Shown one piece after another: positions 42,621-51,203 of a stretch of DNA of 64,000 nucleotides. The first letter of the stretch is position 1. Each line of letters begins with the position of its first letter. Under the pieces are notes generated by a model. The model was not told the origin of the DNA, searched no databases, and was given only the letters and a program-made list of their open reading frames with translations. The position numbers were made by a program, and so were the translations under genes. The stretch is from JAAYEL01 sp964345835 (lineage in GTDB: Bacteria; Bacillota; Clostridia; Tissierellales; Peptoniphilaceae). The stretch is taken from contig CAYFSL010000005.1 in NCBI GenBank assembly GCA_964345835.1, forward strand, positions 1-64,000, written 5' to 3'.

Positions 42621-43712
42621 ATGAAATTTACCATACTTAAAAATGACTTGTCAAAATATATAGGAATTGCTCAAAGAGCTATTTCCAGCAAGAGTTCAAT
42701 CCAAATACTAGAAGGTATTGTTTTTGAAGCAAAGGATGACATGCTAATCTTATCATCTACAGATATGGAGATATCTGTAAATACTAGGGTGGCTTGTAAG
42801 GTTGAAGAAGAAGGATCTGTCGTACTAAATTCAGAAATAGTTGGAAATATTGTAAGAAAAATGCCAGAAGACCTAATATGCTTTGAAGGTGACCATGACA
42901 ATATAAGGATTAGCTGTCAAAATTCAAGATTTGACTTAAAGGGGCAAGATCCCATGGATTACCCTGACCTTCCAGCAACCGAAGAAGAAGTTACTATGAC
43001 CCTGGAAGCTGACGATTTAAAAGAAGCTATAAGGGAGACTATTTTTGCCACTTCTAATGATGAAACCTGGCTGGCCTTGACAGGTGTGCTATTTAGTCAA
43101 AAAGAGGATAGGCTTGAATTTGTAGGGCTTGATGGTTACAGGATGGCGGTTAAGAATTTCGCCTATAAGGCTGAACCAAGGGATACAATAGTTCCCAAAA
43201 GAGCTCTTAACGAATTTGCCAAGATAATTGAAGATGGTTCAGTTGACATAACCATAGTAAAGGGGCATATAATATTTGCCAATAAAAACACTAAAATGTA
43301 CACTAGGACCATAGATAAAAAGTATATAGATTATGAAAAAATTATAAGTACTAATAACAAAATAAAACTTACAGTTAACAGGATGGACCTTCTGAATTCC
43401 CTGGAAAGAGCTATGCTTTTAGCCAAGGGAGGTACAGTAAGTATATCCAAGTTCTCTATAGAAGATGGAAATATAAATATACATTCTAGCTCTGATTATG
43501 GTGAGCTTAATGAGGATGTCCAATGTCTTAAAGAAGGTGAAGACTTAAAGATTTCATTTAATACAAGGTATGTTTTAGAGGGGCTAAAGGCCATGACTGA
43601 CGATACTGTTGTTATCTACCTAAATGAAAGTCTTAATCCTATGCTGATTTATCCACAAAGTGATAAGGAAAGCTACCTATACTTAGCACTTCCAGTTAGG
43701 ATGTCTTCTTAA
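42621..43712 (+). CDS. dnaN: DNA polymerase III beta sliding clamp
   Basis: The 363-residue clamp has three repeats of the beta-clamp fold, MKFTILKNDL at the start, the DLKGQDPMDYP loop and the C-terminal LALPVRMSS, where partner peptides bind. It follows dnaA in the universal dnaA-dnaN order; its AGGAG site lies at the edge of the unwinding element. Confidence 0.97.
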   Translation: MKFTILKNDLSKYIGIAQRAISSKSSIQILEGIVFEAKDDMLILSSTDMEISVNTRVACKVEEEGSVVLNSEIVGNIVRKMPEDLICFEGDHDNIRISCQNSRFDLKGQDPMDYPDLPATEEEVTMTLEADDLKEAIRETIFATSNDETWLALTGVLFSQKEDRLEFVGLDGYRMAVKNFAYKAEPRDTIVPKRALNEFAKIIEDGSVDITIVKGHIIFANKNTKMYTRTIDKKYIDYEKIISTNNKIKLTVNRMDLLNSLERAMLLAKGGTVSISKFSIEDGNINIHSSSDYGELNEDVQCLKEGEDLKISFNTRYVLEGLKAMTDDTVVIYLNESLNPMLIYPQSDKESYLYLALPVRMSS

Positions 43713-43729
43713 AACCACTAGGGGGAAGT

Positions 43730-43948
43730 ATGGAATTAATAAGAGTGAGTATTGATGGAGAATTTATAAAACTTGATTCACTCCTTAAACATGCAAGCTT
43801 GGTTGATTCTGGCGGTATTGCTAAGGAGATAATCCAGGAGGGACATGTAAAGGTAAATGGGGCTGTATGCCTACAGAGGGGAAAAAAAATTAGACCTAAG
43901 GATAGGGTAGAAGTTGGAGACTATATAATAGAAGTTGAGGGTGACTAG
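43730..43948 (+). CDS. rlbA: S4-domain RNA-binding protein RlbA (YaaA)
   Basis: The 72-residue S4 domain protein (FIKLDSLLKHASLVDSGG, GHVKVNGAVCLQRGKKIRPKD) lies between dnaN and recF, as in other Firmicutes. In Bacillus it is linked to ribosome assembly. GGGGGAAGT precedes the ATG. Confidence 0.94.
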   Translation: MELIRVSIDGEFIKLDSLLKHASLVDSGGIAKEIIQEGHVKVNGAVCLQRGKKIRPKDRVEVGDYIIEVEGD

Positions 43949-45082
43949 TTGATAATAAAGAGTTTAAAGCTAATAAATCATAGGAATTATTTGAATGAGA
44001 CAATTAATTTCCATGACAACACCAACATTTTAATAGGTAAAAATGCCCAGGGAAAAACTAATTTACTTGAGGCCATCTACCTTTGTGCAAGGGGGTATAG
44101 CTTTAAGAACGTAAAGGATGATCAGCTGATAAACTTTGATAATGACCAGTCCTATCTGAGGGCTGATATTATTATTGGCAAGAGGAAGAGGAGTGTAGAG
44201 TTTAAGCTATCTAGAACTCAGAAAAAGAAGGTTAGGATAAATGAGATTCCAATAGATAGCATGAAAGAGTTGAAGAGTCAATTTGGTGTAGTTTTATTTT
44301 CGCCTGAAGAGTTAAAAACTATCAAGGAATCGCCTTCTCTTAGAAGATCCTTTATAGATGATTTAATCGGTAACAATGATGTGATTTATAAGCAACTACT
44401 TATAGATTATAATAAGACTAGGATGAACAGGAATAGCCTACTAAAAAATAGGAGGCAGACAAAATATTTTGACCAGATGATAGGGGCCCTTGACAGGCAA
44501 TTGGTTGAGTATGGGGCTAAAATTGCTATCTACAGGCATAAGTATATTTTGATGGTAAAAAAATATGCGAGAGAATACCATGATTTTCTAACATCTAATA
44601 AGGAAGTCTTAGAGATTGGGTATGAAAACAATTTTACCAATCGGATGGACTCCTTGGATACTATTAGAGAAGATTATAATGAAAAACTAGAGGAAAATAG
44701 ACAAAGGGAATATGAGCAATTATCTAGCCTATATGGTCCCCATAGGGACGACCTATCCATTGAGATAAATGGTTTAGATACTAGAGTTTACGCCTCACAG
44801 GGTCAGCAAAGGACGGCTATGCTAGCCTTGAAGATGGCGGAGGCCAAGATAATTGAACAACTAACATCAGTAAAGCCGATTCTTTTATTAGATGATGTTT
44901 TTTCAGAATTAGATAAGCAGAGGGCAAGGTTATTGGTAGACCTGATTAAAGGCTATCAGACTATAATAACAACCAACTCTATCGACAATATCGACATTTC
45001 GATGATGGAGGGGTGGGTCTTTAAAATCGAGACTGGAAGGGCGACTTTACTGAATTCAAAAGAAAGGGAACAGTATGGCTAA
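43949..45082 (+). CDS. recF: DNA replication and repair protein RecF
   Basis: The 377-residue SMC-like ATPase has Walker A IGKNAQGKTNLLEA, signature ASQGQQRTAMLALK and Walker B PILLLDDVFSELD. It helps load RecA at gaps with RecR, encoded at 10.6 kb. It begins with TTG immediately after the rlbA stop, with GAGGGTGA upstream. Its end overlaps gyrB by 8 bp. Confidence 0.96.
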   Translation: MIIKSLKLINHRNYLNETINFHDNTNILIGKNAQGKTNLLEAIYLCARGYSFKNVKDDQLINFDNDQSYLRADIIIGKRKRSVEFKLSRTQKKKVRINEIPIDSMKELKSQFGVVLFSPEELKTIKESPSLRRSFIDDLIGNNDVIYKQLLIDYNKTRMNRNSLLKNRRQTKYFDQMIGALDRQLVEYGAKIAIYRHKYILMVKKYAREYHDFLTSNKEVLEIGYENNFTNRMDSLDTIREDYNEKLEENRQREYEQLSSLYGPHRDDLSIEINGLDTRVYASQGQQRTAMLALKMAEAKIIEQLTSVKPILLLDDVFSELDKQRARLLVDLIKGYQTIITTNSIDNIDISMMEGWVFKIETGRATLLNSKEREQYG

Positions 45083-46991
45083 AAAGAAAAATCAGAATTA
45101 CGGAGAAAGTAATATAAGGGTCTTAGAGGGCTTGGAAGCCGTTAGGTTGAGGCCGGGTATGTATATCGGTTCAACTGACGAAAGAGGTCTTCACCACCTA
45201 GTATATGAGGTGGTAGATAATTCGGTTGACGAGGCCCTAGCGGGAAGATGTGACAAGATAGTAATTAGCTTATTTGAAGATGGGTCCTGCCAGGTTGAAG
45301 ATAATGGGTCTGGTATACCAGTTGAAAAACACCACCAAACAGGAAAGTCAACCCTAGAAACAGTTCTAACAATCCTTCACGCGGGTGGTAAATTTGATGC
45401 CAATGCCTATAGCTTCTCAGGAGGTCTTCACGGGGTTGGTGTATCTGTAGTTAACGCCCTATCAAAGAAGATGGTTGCAGAAGTTAAAAGAGATGGATAT
45501 AGATTCAGTCAAGAGTTTGGGATAGGTAAGGCAAAAACAGGTCTGCAAAAGCATGAAAAAACGGATGAAACAGGAACCTTTATCAGGTTTTGGCCAGATG
45601 ATGAAATCTTTGAAACAGTTGAATTTAACAGGGAGACCCTAGCCAAAAGATTTTTAGAGATGTCCTTCTTGAATAAGGGGCTGAGGCTGATCCTTATAGA
45701 CTACAGGGGGGAAGAAAAATATGAAAAGGAATTTTATGCAGAAGGCGGCATAAGTTCCTTTGTTGAATATTTAAACAAGAAGAAAACTCCTATTCATGAG
45801 GATATACCACACTTTACAGGTATGGTTGAGGGATGTGAAGTGGATATTTCCCTTCAATATACAACAGCTTACAGTGAACAAATCTTGGCTTTTGCCAATA
45901 ATATTTACAATAGCGAGGGGGGTACCCACCTTACAGGATTTAGGTCAGCCCTTACAAAATCCATGAATGATTATGGAAGAAATTATAATTTAATAAAAGA
46001 AAAAGATGACAATCTTTCCGGAGATGACGTAAGAGAGGGACTTACAGCCATTGTTTCTGTAAAGCTTAAGGACCCTCAATTCGAAGGCCAGACCAAGGCT
46101 AAGCTAGGTTCTTCAGAGATGAGAGGGATTGTTGATAGTTTCTTTTCAGAGCAATGGGGAAGCTATCTTGAAGAAAATCCTAAGACTGCAAGGACTATTA
46201 TAGAAAAGGCCCTAAGCGCTCAAAGGGCTAGGATAGCCTCTAGAAAAGCTAGGGACCTAACTAGGAAGAGGTCTGTACTTGATAATACCACCCTTCCAGG
46301 AAAGCTTGCAGACTGCCAAGAAACAGATACATCTATAAATGAGATATTTATAGTCGAAGGGGACTCAGCAGGGGGATCTGCCAAGCTGGGAAGGGACAAC
46401 AAGACCCAGGCAATCCTGCCATTAAGGGGGAAAATCCTTAATGTAGAAAAGGCCAGGATGGATAAGATTTTAGCCAATGAAGAAATAAAGGCAATGATTA
46501 CAGCCTTTGGTACTGGAATAGGCGATGACTTCAACATTGAAAAGTTGAGATATGGAAAAATTATTATCATGACGGATGCCGACGTAGACGGATCTCACAT
46601 TGACACCCTGATGCTTACCTTCCTATATAGGCATCTAAAGCCTCTAATACAAGGCGGTTATGTCTATATTGCTCAACCACCCCTATTTAGGATTACTCAA
46701 GGCAAGAAGGAAAGGTATGTTTACGATGAGAAAGAACTTGCCGATGTATTAAAGTCTCTTGATGGGCAAAAGTACAAGATTAATAGGTATAAGGGGCTTG
46801 GTGAAATGAATGCTAAGCAACTTTGGGATACTACGATGGATCCCGACCACAGGGTCTTGTTACAGGTCAAGATCAACGAAGAATCTACCGAAGTAGATGA
46901 CGTATTCAACATGCTTATGGGGGATAGGGTAGAGCCTAGAAGAGAATTTATAGAAGAAAATGCAGTCTATGCTAAGAACATTGATGCTTAG
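45075..46991 (+). CDS. gyrB: DNA gyrase subunit B
   Basis: The 638-residue protein has the GHKL ATPase (EVVDNSVDEALAG, DNGSGIPV, SGGLHGVGVSVVNALS) and transducer domain. The TOPRIM region (EGDSAGGSAKLGRD, DADVDGSHIDTL) and a C-terminal tail (YKGLGEMNAKQLW) follow. PLRGKILNVEKARMDK at the quinolone region is ordinary. It is immediately followed by gyrA. Confidence 0.98.
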   Translation: MAKKKNQNYGESNIRVLEGLEAVRLRPGMYIGSTDERGLHHLVYEVVDNSVDEALAGRCDKIVISLFEDGSCQVEDNGSGIPVEKHHQTGKSTLETVLTILHAGGKFDANAYSFSGGLHGVGVSVVNALSKKMVAEVKRDGYRFSQEFGIGKAKTGLQKHEKTDETGTFIRFWPDDEIFETVEFNRETLAKRFLEMSFLNKGLRLILIDYRGEEKYEKEFYAEGGISSFVEYLNKKKTPIHEDIPHFTGMVEGCEVDISLQYTTAYSEQILAFANNIYNSEGGTHLTGFRSALTKSMNDYGRNYNLIKEKDDNLSGDDVREGLTAIVSVKLKDPQFEGQTKAKLGSSEMRGIVDSFFSEQWGSYLEENPKTARTIIEKALSAQRARIASRKARDLTRKRSVLDNTTLPGKLADCQETDTSINEIFIVEGDSAGGSAKLGRDNKTQAILPLRGKILNVEKARMDKILANEEIKAMITAFGTGIGDDFNIEKLRYGKIIIMTDADVDGSHIDTLMLTFLYRHLKPLIQGGYVYIAQPPLFRITQGKKERYVYDEKELADVLKSLDGQKYKINRYKGLGEMNAKQLWDTTMDPDHRVLLQVKINEESTEVDDVFNMLMGDRVEPRREFIEENAVYAKNIDA

Positions 46992-46999
46992 GAGTAAAT

Positions 47000-49453
47000 A
47001 TGACAGAAAATAAATTAGATAGATCAAATATAATAGAGGCTGATATTGAGAAGAAGATGAAATCTTCTTACTTGGACTATTCTATGTCGGTAATAGTATC
47101 GAGGGCCTTGCCGGATGTAAGGGATGGACTAAAGCCTGTACACCGTAGAATCCTTTATGGGATGCAGCTTCTAGGCCTTACTCCTGACAAGGGGCATAGA
47201 AAATCGGCCAGGCTAGTTGGGGATGTAATGGGTCGTTTCCACCCCCATGGTGATATGGCCATATACGATGCCGTAGTTAGACTTGCCCAAGACTTTAACA
47301 CCAGATACCTACTTGCAGATGGTCAGGGTAACTTTGGGTCAATTGACGGTGACAAGGCTGCAGCCATGCGTTATACCGAGGTTAGGATGTCAAAGCTTAC
47401 CTTGGAAATGCTAAGGGATATAAACAAGGATACAGTAGACTTTCAACCCAACTTCGACGAGGAAGAACTTGAGCCTAAGGTGCTACCTGCAAGGTTTCCT
47501 AACCTCCTAGTAAATGGGTCCGCAGGTATTGCTGTAGGTATGGCTACAAATATGGCTCCTCACAACCTAAGAGAGGTTATTGATGGCTGTATAGCCTATA
47601 TGGACAACCCTGATATAGATGTAAATGGCTTAATGAACTATATTAAAGGACCAGATTTCCCAACAGGGGCCAATATCATCGGTAAAAGCGAGATAATAAA
47701 TGCCTATGCTACTGGTAGGGGAAAGATTAGGATAAGGGCAGTAGCCAATATTGAAGAAATAAAAAATAGGTCCAGGATTGTCGTAAAAGAAATACCCTAC
47801 CAAGTCAACAAGTCCAACTTAATCATTAAGATCGCAGACCTGGTAAAGGAAAAGAAGATAGAAGGAATTTCAGACATAAGGGATGAATCCAACATGAATG
47901 GAATCAGGATAGTTATAGAGCTTAGGAGGGATGCTAACCCTAATGTAATCCTTAACCAGCTTTATAAGTTAACCCAGATGCAAACAACCTTCGGAATAAT
48001 AAATCTAGCCCTTGTAAATGGGGTACCAAAGGTATTGACTCTTAAAGAGCTTATTCGTCATTATATTGACCACCAAAAAGAAGTGGTTACTAGGAGGACC
48101 AGGTTTGACCTTGCAAAGGCGGAAGCCAGAGCTCATATCATTGAAGGTCTTAAGATAGCCTATGATAATATCGATGAGATAATAAAGATTATCAGGTCCA
48201 ATTATGACGACTCTGAAATCAAGGCTGAATTTACTAAGAGATATGGATTGACCGATATTCAGGGACAAGCAATCCTAGATATGCAATTAAAAAGGTTATC
48301 AGGACTTAATGTTGAAAAACTTGAGGCTGAATACCAAGACCTACTGAAATTTATAGCTAGGTGTAAGCTAATACTTGAAGATGAAAGCGTCCTTATGAAC
48401 CTTATAAAAGAAGAGCTTAACGAAATTAAGGACAAGTTTGGAGATGAGAGAAGGACTAGGATTAAGCCTGACCAAGGGGAAATAGATATAGAGGACTTAA
48501 TAGACGAAGAAGATGTTTTAATAACCCTTACAAGACAAGGCTATATAAAGAGATTACCTGCTGATACCTATAAGGTTCAAAATAGGGGAGGTAAGGGAGT
48601 TATAGGACTTACGACAAAGGAAGATGACTTTGTAGAAAATCTATTTGTAACATCTACTCACGATACAATCCTCTTCTTCACCAACCAGGGAAGGGTATAC
48701 AGCAAAAAAGCATATGAAATCCAAGAAGGTAAAAGGCAGGCTAAGGGGCAGGCTATAATAAATATCCTTCAACTAGAACCAGGTGAAAAGGTACAGGCGG
48801 TCTTCCCAATGAAGAACGACGACCCTAACATAAACTTAGAAGAAATAAGTGTTATATTCGCCACTAAAAATGGTACAGTAAAAAGGATTTCTGCTGATAA
48901 TTTTAGAAATATAAGGACCAGCGGATTAAGGGCCATCACCCTAGTGGAAGACGACGAGCTTATAGGGGCTAAATATACCGATAAAGATACGGAAATAATG
49001 CTGGTTACTCAAGAGGGACAATCAATAATGTTCCCTATAAGTGACCTTCGTTCCTTGGGAAGAAGTGCCCAAGGGGTCAAGGGAATTAACTTAAATAAAG
49101 GGGACCAAGTAGTTTCCTTAGCCCTAGTAGAGGACAATAAATATTTACTGGTTGTTTCATCAATGGGCTATGGTAAAAAGACCCTCCTATCCAATTACAA
49201 GTCCCAAACCAGGTCTGGTAAAGGGGTAAGGACCTACAGGATAACAAAAAAATCTGGAGAACTTGTTTCTGCTCACCTAGTTAACTTGGATGATGAGATT
49301 ATGCTTGTATCCGCCCAAGGGGATGTTATAAGACTTGCGGTAAGAGATGTATCTACCCAAGGAAGGGCAACCCAAGGAGTTAAACTAAAGGACGTTAGAA
49401 ATGAAGAGGGAAGAATAGTAGCCGCTTGTAAATACATTGAAGAAATTGAGTAG
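47000..49453 (+). CDS. gyrA: DNA gyrase subunit A
   Basis: The 817-residue protein has the winged-helix breakage-reunion domain with catalytic Tyr in AAMRYTE and a coiled-coil gate. A six-bladed C-terminal DNA-wrapping domain includes the GyrA-box (QRRGGKG-like QNRGGKG). In the quinolone region HPHGDMAIYD the residue equivalent to E. coli Ser83 is Met86; the Asp87 equivalent (D90) is kept. It runs with an 8-bp gap into the sigma-factor module. Confidence 0.97.
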   Translation: MTENKLDRSNIIEADIEKKMKSSYLDYSMSVIVSRALPDVRDGLKPVHRRILYGMQLLGLTPDKGHRKSARLVGDVMGRFHPHGDMAIYDAVVRLAQDFNTRYLLADGQGNFGSIDGDKAAAMRYTEVRMSKLTLEMLRDINKDTVDFQPNFDEEELEPKVLPARFPNLLVNGSAGIAVGMATNMAPHNLREVIDGCIAYMDNPDIDVNGLMNYIKGPDFPTGANIIGKSEIINAYATGRGKIRIRAVANIEEIKNRSRIVVKEIPYQVNKSNLIIKIADLVKEKKIEGISDIRDESNMNGIRIVIELRRDANPNVILNQLYKLTQMQTTFGIINLALVNGVPKVLTLKELIRHYIDHQKEVVTRRTRFDLAKAEARAHIIEGLKIAYDNIDEIIKIIRSNYDDSEIKAEFTKRYGLTDIQGQAILDMQLKRLSGLNVEKLEAEYQDLLKFIARCKLILEDESVLMNLIKEELNEIKDKFGDERRTRIKPDQGEIDIEDLIDEEDVLITLTRQGYIKRLPADTYKVQNRGGKGVIGLTTKEDDFVENLFVTSTHDTILFFTNQGRVYSKKAYEIQEGKRQAKGQAIINILQLEPGEKVQAVFPMKNDDPNINLEEISVIFATKNGTVKRISADNFRNIRTSGLRAITLVEDDELIGAKYTDKDTEIMLVTQEGQSIMFPISDLRSLGRSAQGVKGINLNKGDQVVSLALVEDNKYLLVVSSMGYGKKTLLSNYKSQTRSGKGVRTYRITKKSGELVSAHLVNLDDEIMLVSAQGDVIRLAVRDVSTQGRATQGVKLKDVRNEEGRIVAACKYIEEIE

Positions 49454-49461
49454 GGAGAATT

Positions 49462-49767
49462 ATGTTTGGAATAACTTTTAAAGAAGAAAATGAGTTAATA
49501 ATTTTACTTAAGGGTGACCTTGACATAAATACAGTAAAGGAGTTCCAGGAGAAGACTTTAAAGGAATATGCCGACAAGGATATGGATATAGTATTCGATT
49601 TAAAAGACTTAGACTATATAGATTCCACAGGTCTTGGTGCAATAATTACGGTATTTAAAGAGGTTCAAAACAAGGGAAAGAAGCTTAAAATTGTCAACGC
49701 CAAGAAGAATATAAAAAAATTATTCTTAATTACGGAGCTTGATAGCTTATTTGAAATAGGAGAATAG
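49462..49767 (+). CDS. STAS-domain anti-anti-sigma factor (SpoIIAA/RsbV-like)
   Basis: The 101-residue STAS protein has the phosphorylatable serine motif DYIDSTGLGAI (S55). A dephosphorylated protein of this type binds an anti-sigma factor and frees its sigma factor. It lies 8 bp after gyrA with AGGGAG before the ATG, and 1 bp before the RsbW-like gene. It seems to be co-transcribed with gyrase. Confidence 0.92.
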   Translation: MFGITFKEENELIILLKGDLDINTVKEFQEKTLKEYADKDMDIVFDLKDLDYIDSTGLGAIITVFKEVQNKGKKLKIVNAKKNIKKLFLITELDSLFEIGE

Positions 49768-49768
49768 C

Positions 49769-50116
49769 ATGCATAGAGTAGAGTTAAAGATACCCAGCGA
49801 CCCCCAATTTCTTCAAGCTGTTAGGCTGACAACCGCATCCCTTGCTAACAAGGTTGGCTTTGATGTGGACGATGTGGATGACCTAAAGGTTATAATATCA
49901 GAGATTGTGACCTATGCTATCCCTATAAATGAGGAAATCTTAATTAAGTTTGACTTATTTGAAGATAAGATAAAAATGACAATTGAACTTGAAAAGCTAA
50001 GCTATGACTTTGATAAATATGAGAATGAAGCTATTTTGAAAAAGCAGATTCTTCTTAGTCTAGCTGATGAAATAGAGATAGATGAGGCAAAGGCTGTTAT
50101 AGTAAAATATAAGTAG
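49769..50116 (+). CDS. Degenerate RsbW/SpoIIAB-like anti-sigma factor
   Basis: The 115-residue protein has the size, position and fold pattern of a GHKL anti-sigma kinase, including LKVIISEIVTYAI where the family has a motif of the SEAVTNAI type. The N-box Glu (E45) is kept, but the metal-binding Asn is Tyr49. No DxGxG ATP-lid motif is visible in the C-terminal half. It may bind its sigma factor without kinase activity. Identification rests mainly on its place between a STAS gene and a SigB-type sigma gene. Confidence 0.7.
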   Translation: MHRVELKIPSDPQFLQAVRLTTASLANKVGFDVDDVDDLKVIISEIVTYAIPINEEILIKFDLFEDKIKMTIELEKLSYDFDKYENEAILKKQILLSLADEIEIDEAKAVIVKYK

Positions 50117-50124
50117 GTTTAATT

Positions 50125-50982
50125 ATGAGTGAAAAGAATGAGCAAAAATTAGACTCAGCAGATATTAGCCAATTATTTATAGAGTTTAATGACCTTAGAG
50201 CCAAGGAAAAGGACTTGACCGAAAATCCGGACGAGGCTAGCGAACAAGAGCTAAAGAGGCTTAAAAGGCAGATTAAATCTGTAAGAGACAAGCTAATAGA
50301 GCACCATATCTACATTGCTGAGATACTTGCTAAAAAATATGTCAACAAGGGAATAGAATATGATGACTTGTTCCAGGTAGCCTCACTAGGTCTAATCTAT
50401 GCCATAGATAGGTATGATATTGATAAGGGATTTGAATTTTCTTCATATGCAACACCTACTATAGTCGGGGAAATAAAAAGATATTTTCGGGACAAGAGCT
50501 GGGTGATTAAAGTTCCAAGGAGGATCCAAGAGCTTTCAAAGAAGGTCAATACCGCAAGGGTCGACCTATCCCAGGAGCTACAAAGAAACCCCAGCATAGA
50601 TGATATAGCTAATTATTTGGATATATCATCGGAAGAGGTTATAGAAGTAATAGATGCATCCCAAGTCTACTCGCCTCAATCTCTTGATAAGACCCTGGAC
50701 TCTTCTAATGACGACAAAGATGTTAGCTTTGGGGACCTACTTGGCTTTGAGGACAAGAATTATGAGTCAATAGAGACCATGGATTTTATTAAAAAGACCA
50801 TGGATAAGTTGAAAGATGTAGAAAAAAAGATTCTTGTGTATAGGTATTTCGATAAGAGGACTCAAATCTCAATAGCTGAAGAACTCGGTGTAAGTCAGAT
50901 GACTGTATCCAGGATTGAGAAAAAGGTCCTTAAGAAATTTAGGCAAGAAATCGAGTTAATGGTTAAGCAAATTGATGAATAA
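50125..50982 (+). CDS. SigB/SigF-type RNA polymerase sigma factor
   Basis: The 285-residue sigma-70 group 3 factor has a charged 45-residue N-terminal extension. Region 2 (AKKYVNKGIEYDDLFQVASLGLIYAIDRYD, seen here as DDLFQVASLGL and FSSYATPTIVGEIKRYFRDK), region 3 (VPRRIQELSKKV) and region 4 with an HTH (ISIAEELGVSQMTVSRIEKKVL) follow. It groups with SigB, SigF and SigG by motif. With the two genes upstream it forms a partner-switch module. No sporulation gene is seen nearby, so general stress control is more likely. Confidence 0.92.
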   Translation: MSEKNEQKLDSADISQLFIEFNDLRAKEKDLTENPDEASEQELKRLKRQIKSVRDKLIEHHIYIAEILAKKYVNKGIEYDDLFQVASLGLIYAIDRYDIDKGFEFSSYATPTIVGEIKRYFRDKSWVIKVPRRIQELSKKVNTARVDLSQELQRNPSIDDIANYLDISSEEVIEVIDASQVYSPQSLDKTLDSSNDDKDVSFGDLLGFEDKNYESIETMDFIKKTMDKLKDVEKKILVYRYFDKRTQISIAEELGVSQMTVSRIEKKVLKKFRQEIELMVKQIDE

Positions 50983-51054
50983 ATCCTGAATAGGATGAAG
51001 AATACTCGAATAAATCATGAATAATACCTTAAAAAACTGAATACACGTGAATAC
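50977..51054. repeat. Phased GAATA repeat array after the sigma factor gene
   Basis: GAATA occurs seven times in 78 bp, at 50977, 50988, 51000, 51008, 51019, 51039 and 51049. Steps are 11, 12, 8, 11, 20 and 10 bp. The first copy overlaps the sigma-factor stop codon. The last reads GTGAATACAAA, an 11-mer also found in the array at 63.7 kb. Confidence 0.7.
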
Positions 51055-51059
51055 AAAGA

Positions 51060-51118
51060 TTAATCCCTCAATCTATTAAAGGGGCAGCTTGCCTGCAAGT
51101 AGATTGAGGGATTTTTAT
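51060..51118 (+). terminator. Large terminator of the dnaA-gyrase-sigma region
   Basis: AATCCCTCAATCTA and TAGATTGAGGGATT form a 14-bp stem enclosing a second small hairpin (CTTGC/GCAAG), followed by TTTTTATAT. It ends the plus-strand transcript that includes the sigma gene. Confidence 0.88.
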
Positions 51119-51133
51119 ATATTTTCTTAATTA

Positions 51134-51157
51134 GATTAAATATTTTTTAAGGGGTAT
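51134..51157 (+). promoter_or_regulatory. SigB-like promoter of the FMN reductase gene
   Basis: GATTAA (51134-51139), a 12-bp spacer and GGGTAT (51152-51157) match the Bacillus SigB consensus GTTTAA-N12-15-GGGTAT in 11 of 12 positions. It lies 150 bp beyond the SigB-type sigma gene and upstream of a redox gene. Confidence 0.65.
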
Positions 51158-51203
51158 ATATAGGAAGAAGGAAAAAACACTATATTTATTAGGAGGAAAT
51201 AAG

